Assembly: GCA_039029315.1 (NCBI GenBank) | Contig: JBCCGK010000064.1 | Coordinates: forward strand, 4,445-68,444 | Length of the DNA stretch: 64,000 nt | Reading direction: 5' to 3' | Source of the DNA: JBCCCJ01 sp039029315 | Lineage (GTDB): Bacteria; Bacteroidota; Bacteroidia; J057 | Shown here: positions 60,765 to 64,000 of the stretch, piece by piece | How positions within the stretch are numbered: the stretch's first letter is position 1 | How the letters are laid out: the number at the start of each line of letters is the position of its first letter | Notes under the pieces: generated by a model | Seen by the model: the letters and a program-made list of their open reading frames with translations, nothing else | What the model was told of the DNA's origin: nothing | Database searches by the model: none | Made by a program: the position numbers and the translations under genes

Positions 60765-61640
60765 TTATTTCAAATGCCTTTTTCTATAGTTGGAAGGAGA
60801 AGTGGAGAAAGTAGCAGAAAAGGTATTGGAAAAATAGGCTACATCCTGAAAGCCACAGGAATAGGCAATATCATTTACGCGTGTATTTGTCGTCTCGAGC
60901 AGATATTTGGCTTTTTCAAGCCTTTTTGCATTGATATATTTTCTAGGTGTTGTTTTAAATAAGTCTTTAAATCTTCTTTGAAAAGAAGAAAGACTTAATC
61001 CAGCCATGAATGCTAAATCTTCTAAATTCAGATTTTCGAAAATATTGGCCTCGATGATATGTTTAAACTTATAGTCGTTTTGGTAAAATAATGCCCTCAA
61101 TACATTTTTTATTGGGCTTTCATGGTCTGTTTCTGTCAAGAGGAATATCAGTTCCCGAGTTTTGACTTTAATCAATTCCTCCTTCATCATCTGAGGGTGA
61201 TCAATGTAGTAGGATATTTCTTTTGCAAACCGGATTAGGAGATCATTCGGTGGTATTTTTTGGAGAGAAGAATCTTCAGTAATTGGAGACTCCTGGACAA
61301 AATCAGGGACTTTATTTTCGTAAATGTAGTGGAGTATTTCTGGCTTCAGTTGAAAGAGAATAACTTCGGTGAAGGAATTATCATTATTTGCGAACCAATT
61401 GTTTACAAATTTATCGCACTTCATGATTAAACTGTCTCCCGAGTGTAATTCTACACTTTTGACAGGGGCATATATTTTTGAACGTCCATTCACTACATGG
61501 GCAAATAATGCCGCATTCTCGAGTGTATTGTTCACTTTAAAAGGTGGTCGAAATTTGGCTTTTCCAACCACTTCCTGGTTTAATATTTTAAATGATTTTT
61601 GAAAAATATGATTGATATTTAATTTGTAAATTAATGACAA
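60765..61640 (-). CDS. AraC-family transcriptional regulator
   Basis: 291 residues. The N-terminal AraC_N/cupin-like region (NAALFAHVVNGRSKIYAPVK, LHSGDSLIMKCDKFVNNWF) is of the ExsA/PchR-like type. The C-terminal HTH pair is LAFMAGLSLSSFQRRFKDLF and IAYSCGFQDVAYFSNTFSATF, then FSTSPSNYRKRH. It probably regulates the following membrane and outer-membrane genes; it resembles the first AraC gene in its HTH but not in its sensor half. Confidence 0.9.
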   Translation of the reverse strand: MSLIYKLNINHIFQKSFKILNQEVVGKAKFRPPFKVNNTLENAALFAHVVNGRSKIYAPVKSVELHSGDSLIMKCDKFVNNWFANNDNSFTEVILFQLKPEILHYIYENKVPDFVQESPITEDSSLQKIPPNDLLIRFAKEISYYIDHPQMMKEELIKVKTRELIFLLTETDHESPIKNVLRALFYQNDYKFKHIIEANIFENLNLEDLAFMAGLSLSSFQRRFKDLFKTTPRKYINAKRLEKAKYLLETTNTRVNDIAYSCGFQDVAYFSNTFSATFSTSPSNYRKRHLK

Positions 61641-61672
61641 TAAAACGATTATACGCTGTGTTACAGGTTTTT

Positions 61673-62650
61673 TTATTTACAATGTTGGTCCATTAATTTT
61701 TCTACCTCATTTCCATACTGCTGTGTATATCCCAATTCAATAGCTTTTTCCAAGTCTGCGCACGCATTCTCCTTGATCGCCATATCAATATAGACCAAGG
61801 CTCGATTTTTATACGCATAGGAATTAGTCGGTAACAGCTCCAAAGAATGGTTAATCTCTGTAAGAGCTTGTTGATTGTTTCCAGCTTTATGATAGGCAAG
61901 ACCTCTATTGTTATAGGTGTATGCCCTAACTGGTTCAAATTCCTTGTTGTCGGGAATTGTTAGTAGCACCTTGCCATAATCCTTGATTGCTTGATCATAC
62001 TTTTCCTGTTCGACGAATAGAAATGCCCTTTCTTCATAGGCGAAAGATTGGTCAGGATCAATTTGTATGGCTTTGTTGTATCCCTGTAAGGCTAAGTCTG
62101 GATTGCCAAGTTTTCTGTTCACAGATGAGTGAAATACTATAACAGAGTAACTGCCTTGGCCAGATTTTAGAAGCTTATCGTACTCACTGAATGCCTTTCC
62201 AAATTGTCCGGTCTTGTACAAGATGCCAGCTTTGATTTCAATGAGTTCGAAATTGTCAGGGTCATGAGCAAGGGCCATGTTAACATCACTAATGACCTGT
62301 TTTATGTCTTGGCTTCCTGTCAGGTTGTACATTACTGCCCGGTAACCATATGCCTGGTAGTAGCCCGGATTGATTTCTATTGCCTTACTCATGGCTTTTA
62401 TTCCATCCTCTTGATATCCAAGGGTAAATAGAGCCCGCCCTTTCAAAGCCCATGACACATAGTCGGAAGACTCTTTTTCAATTAATTTATTAGCATAAGT
62501 CAAAGCCTTTTCGTATTCCTCATTGTTGAAATATTCTACTGCTTTGTCAATATTCTTTTCTGTCTCTCGGTCAAGTTGTCCGTAGGCTTGTTGGAAACCT
62601 GTCAATAGTATTAGTAGAAAGTTGATTGCCTTTGTCTGTTTTTTCAGCAT
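61673..62650 (-). CDS. exported TPR protein
   Basis: 325 residues; the ATG at 62650 gives MLKKQTKAINFLLILLTGFQQAYG, a signal peptide. The rest is a superhelix of about eight TPR units such as YVSWALKGRALFTLGYQEDG, AYEERAFLFVEQEKYDQAIK and YNNRGLAYHKAGNNQQALTE, ending in an unpaired Cys. A periplasmic scaffold by inference. The preceding relic ends 15 bp before its start. Confidence 0.85.
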   Translation of the reverse strand: MLKKQTKAINFLLILLTGFQQAYGQLDRETEKNIDKAVEYFNNEEYEKALTYANKLIEKESSDYVSWALKGRALFTLGYQEDGIKAMSKAIEINPGYYQAYGYRAVMYNLTGSQDIKQVISDVNMALAHDPDNFELIEIKAGILYKTGQFGKAFSEYDKLLKSGQGSYSVIVFHSSVNRKLGNPDLALQGYNKAIQIDPDQSFAYEERAFLFVEQEKYDQAIKDYGKVLLTIPDNKEFEPVRAYTYNNRGLAYHKAGNNQQALTEINHSLELLPTNSYAYKNRALVYIDMAIKENACADLEKAIELGYTQQYGNEVEKLMDQHCK

Positions 62651-62665
62651 TTCCAATTGGTTTTA

Positions 62666-62824
62666 CTATTCTTGGGATTCATTCTTCTGCATGAACGAGA
62701 ATCTCTTGTCTTGAGATTGAACAATTGCCAATTTATCTCCCAGGATTGACCCTCCATATTCGAATTCATAAGCTTTTCCTCTAGCATACATTTGACCAGA
62801 GAAGGAGTAAGGCAGATGTTGCAT
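62666..62824 (-). pseudogene. short ORF, probably 3' relic of a gene
   Basis: A 52-codon frame (MQHLPYSFSGQMYARGKAYE...FSFMQKNESQE). The frame stays open a further 11 codons upstream (FLVSPQKSPTQ) to a TGA at 62856-62858. Composition is clearly protein-like but no start of a full gene exists. It lies in the 354-bp gap 62651-63004, together with two right-end-like MITE fragments (about 62871-62884 TTTTGACTGTTCTA and 62983-62999 TTTTTCAACAGTCCCTA). Confidence 0.4.
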
Positions 62825-63004
62825 TTGCGTTCCTTGGGTCGGAGACTTTTGTGGCGATACAAGAAATCATTTTGACTGTTCTATGATTGGGGTAGGCCAC
62901 CGACTATCAAAAAAGCACAAGCAAAGGAGCCACTGTTCAGTGGAAAACAGGGCCAGAGACTAAAGAAATACACAATAATATCTACCTGACTTTTTCAACA
63001 GTCC

Positions 63005-63649
63005 CTATTTAATGGCTATGAAACAAGCGTAGTTATTTGAGGTTGTGGGATTCTCTACATTCTCTTCAAATTTCCTAATGCATTGGGCATCAGCAAATCC
63101 AGCTTTAAAAAGTAGCTCAATGTGTTCGCTTGGTTTAATTCTCCCTTTTTCATATTCAATTTTTGATTCTTCAGGTTTTATAAAATCCCCATTTATCAAT
63201 TTGCCTTGATTAGGAAGAACCTCATATGCTACCCTATACACATTGAATATATTTTCCTTACTCAATAAATCATGAAGTGCCCATGTTGAAATTATTGTAC
63301 CTGGATTGGTTTTGATTCTATTCTTCCATGACGAATCTGTCAGATCTACTTGCGTGTACCTTTTCTCATTCTTATTTGATTCAAGTCTTTTAGATGCAAT
63401 GTTCAACATTGGTCTAGAAAAATCTAAGCCTTCATACACAATGTCATTTCTTCTTTTCAAAATATATTCTGCCAAATATCCTGGTCCGATTCCTAGTTCT
63501 AATACTTGCTTAGTCTGTTCTTTATGGATATCAATATTATCCAAGATTAGTTGAAATAGATTGATTCTATCTTTTGTGGGAGAGAATTTATTTGACCATT
63601 CTTCCGCAAATTGTTCATTATGGAATTCGTGCAATGCTTCTATTTTCAT
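63005..63649 (-). CDS. class I SAM-dependent methyltransferase
   Basis: 214 residues. Motif I is VLELGIGPGYLAEYIL (ExGxGxG), motif II YEGLDFSRPMLNIASKRL, motif III/IV GTIISTWALHDLL and a post-motif NQGKLINGDFIKP. The target cannot be predicted. It is AT-richer than the 1-29 kb genes and lies between MITE relics, suggesting acquired DNA. Confidence 0.88.
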   Translation of the reverse strand: MKIEALHEFHNEQFAEEWSNKFSPTKDRINLFQLILDNIDIHKEQTKQVLELGIGPGYLAEYILKRRNDIVYEGLDFSRPMLNIASKRLESNKNEKRYTQVDLTDSSWKNRIKTNPGTIISTWALHDLLSKENIFNVYRVAYEVLPNQGKLINGDFIKPEESKIEYEKGRIKPSEHIELLFKAGFADAQCIRKFEENVENPTTSNNYACFIAIK

Positions 63650-63672
63650 ACCAACTTTCTTTTTTACAATTT

Positions 63673-63845
63673 AGGAACAGTCAAAAAACACCTATGCACC
63701 TTTGCTGATCCCTTTAATTACGGGATCTTCATTTTCCCCCATCTCAGCCTCAGAAACATCTCGATTGGCCCGCCATACTCGATTTGTCTTCCTTGAGCTG
63801 GCACAAAATCTCCGCGCAAAATACCACATATTTTTTTTCTGTCCC
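63673..63845. mobile_element. MITE-like element E (GGAACAG-type), TTA target duplication
   Basis: 173 bp flanked by TTA (63670-63672, 63846-63848). It shares ends (GGAACAGTCAAAAAA / TTTTTCTGTCCC) and several internal blocks (TCAGCCTCA, CCTTGA-CTGGC-CAAAA) with element D at 27672-27824, but the middle differs. No ORF that I trust. The remainder up to 64000 is gene-free and ends in a C/G-rich repeat-like stretch (CCCACCTCTTGAGGGGGG). Confidence 0.65.
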
Positions 63846-64000
63846 TTAAGCACATTGTAACCGAAGTTTTTTGATGTTTTATTGAACCCCTTCGCACTGG
63901 CCCGTCCCCTTACAAATGGGACTTCGCACAAGGCCTTTTCTGCTGAAAAGCAGGAAGATTATCGCCTGTCCCACCTCTTGAGGGGGGAAGTAAAGGCGAA

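Noticed and set aside
63692..63931. 79-codon frame across MITE E
   Set aside because: It crosses the element and its flanks with no protein-like composition.
1..64000. tRNA, rRNA or prophage genes
   Set aside because: No tRNA-like T-arm sequences, rRNA segments or phage structural genes were seen in the intergenic regions or the coding frames.

Overview
The window is chromosomal DNA from a member of the Bacteroidota. The evidence is type IX secretion (T9SS) C-terminal sorting domains on a PGRP amidase and on a 986-residue ELWxxDGT-repeat protein, several Bacteroidota-type -7 promoter elements (TAnnTTTG), few recognisable Shine-Dalgarno sequences, and family content (DUF5683 beside ParB, DUF6090, DUF6314, TonB/carboxypeptidase-regulatory receptors). 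A Saprospiria- or Cytophagia-like organism is plausible, but the sequence alone does not settle it.

Region 1 (1-29.3 kb) is compact, mixed-strand housekeeping DNA. It holds the nadC 3' end, a T9SS amidase, leuS with a Gfo/Idh oxidoreductase, a DUF445 membrane protein, parB with DUF5683, an outer-membrane OmpA-type protein, a NUDIX hydrolase, and pyrE with nuoC. Two features stand out. (a) A pterin/flavin-chemistry neighbourhood: a stand-alone GTP cyclohydrolase II, a RibD-reductase-like protein without a deaminase domain and a zinc-less-looking MDR dehydrogenase (13.2-10.4 kb, minus strand). About 6 kb away lie a CrtI-like flavoprotein and, divergent from it, a PTPS overlapping a FolE GTP cyclohydrolase I with a His-rich N-terminus. 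(b) A lone protein with an EAD11-like effector-associated domain, a short beta-repeat/RHIM-like segment and a helical tail, which is a signature of bacterial conflict and signalling systems.

Region 2 (29.5-63.7 kb) is looser. Every confident resident gene is on the minus strand, and many are separated by 200-700 bp. It opens with radA, a TonB receptor and a TPR lipoprotein, then becomes an accessory landscape: an APH-like kinase, a class-C beta-lactamase-like hydrolase, an S41 peptidase, small orphan proteins, two PhnB-like VOC proteins (one a lipoprotein), an SDR translationally coupled to an AraC regulator, a second AraC regulator, TPR and methyltransferase genes. A complete ISL3-family insertion (50282-51537, perfect 15-bp ends, 8-bp target duplication) splits one gene. 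Removing it in thought restores a 341-codon frame, and the end of that frame carries an A_AAA_AAG slip site leading into a further open 64-codon membrane-segment tail.

The window also contains five MITE-like elements of about 150-175 bp with TNA target duplications, in two terminal-repeat subfamilies. There are two tandem-repeat arrays, several isolated hairpins, a candidate small RNA at about 8.43-8.51 kb, and gene relics around 58.3-58.9 kb and 62.7 kb. No tRNA, rRNA, CRISPR array or prophage was found.
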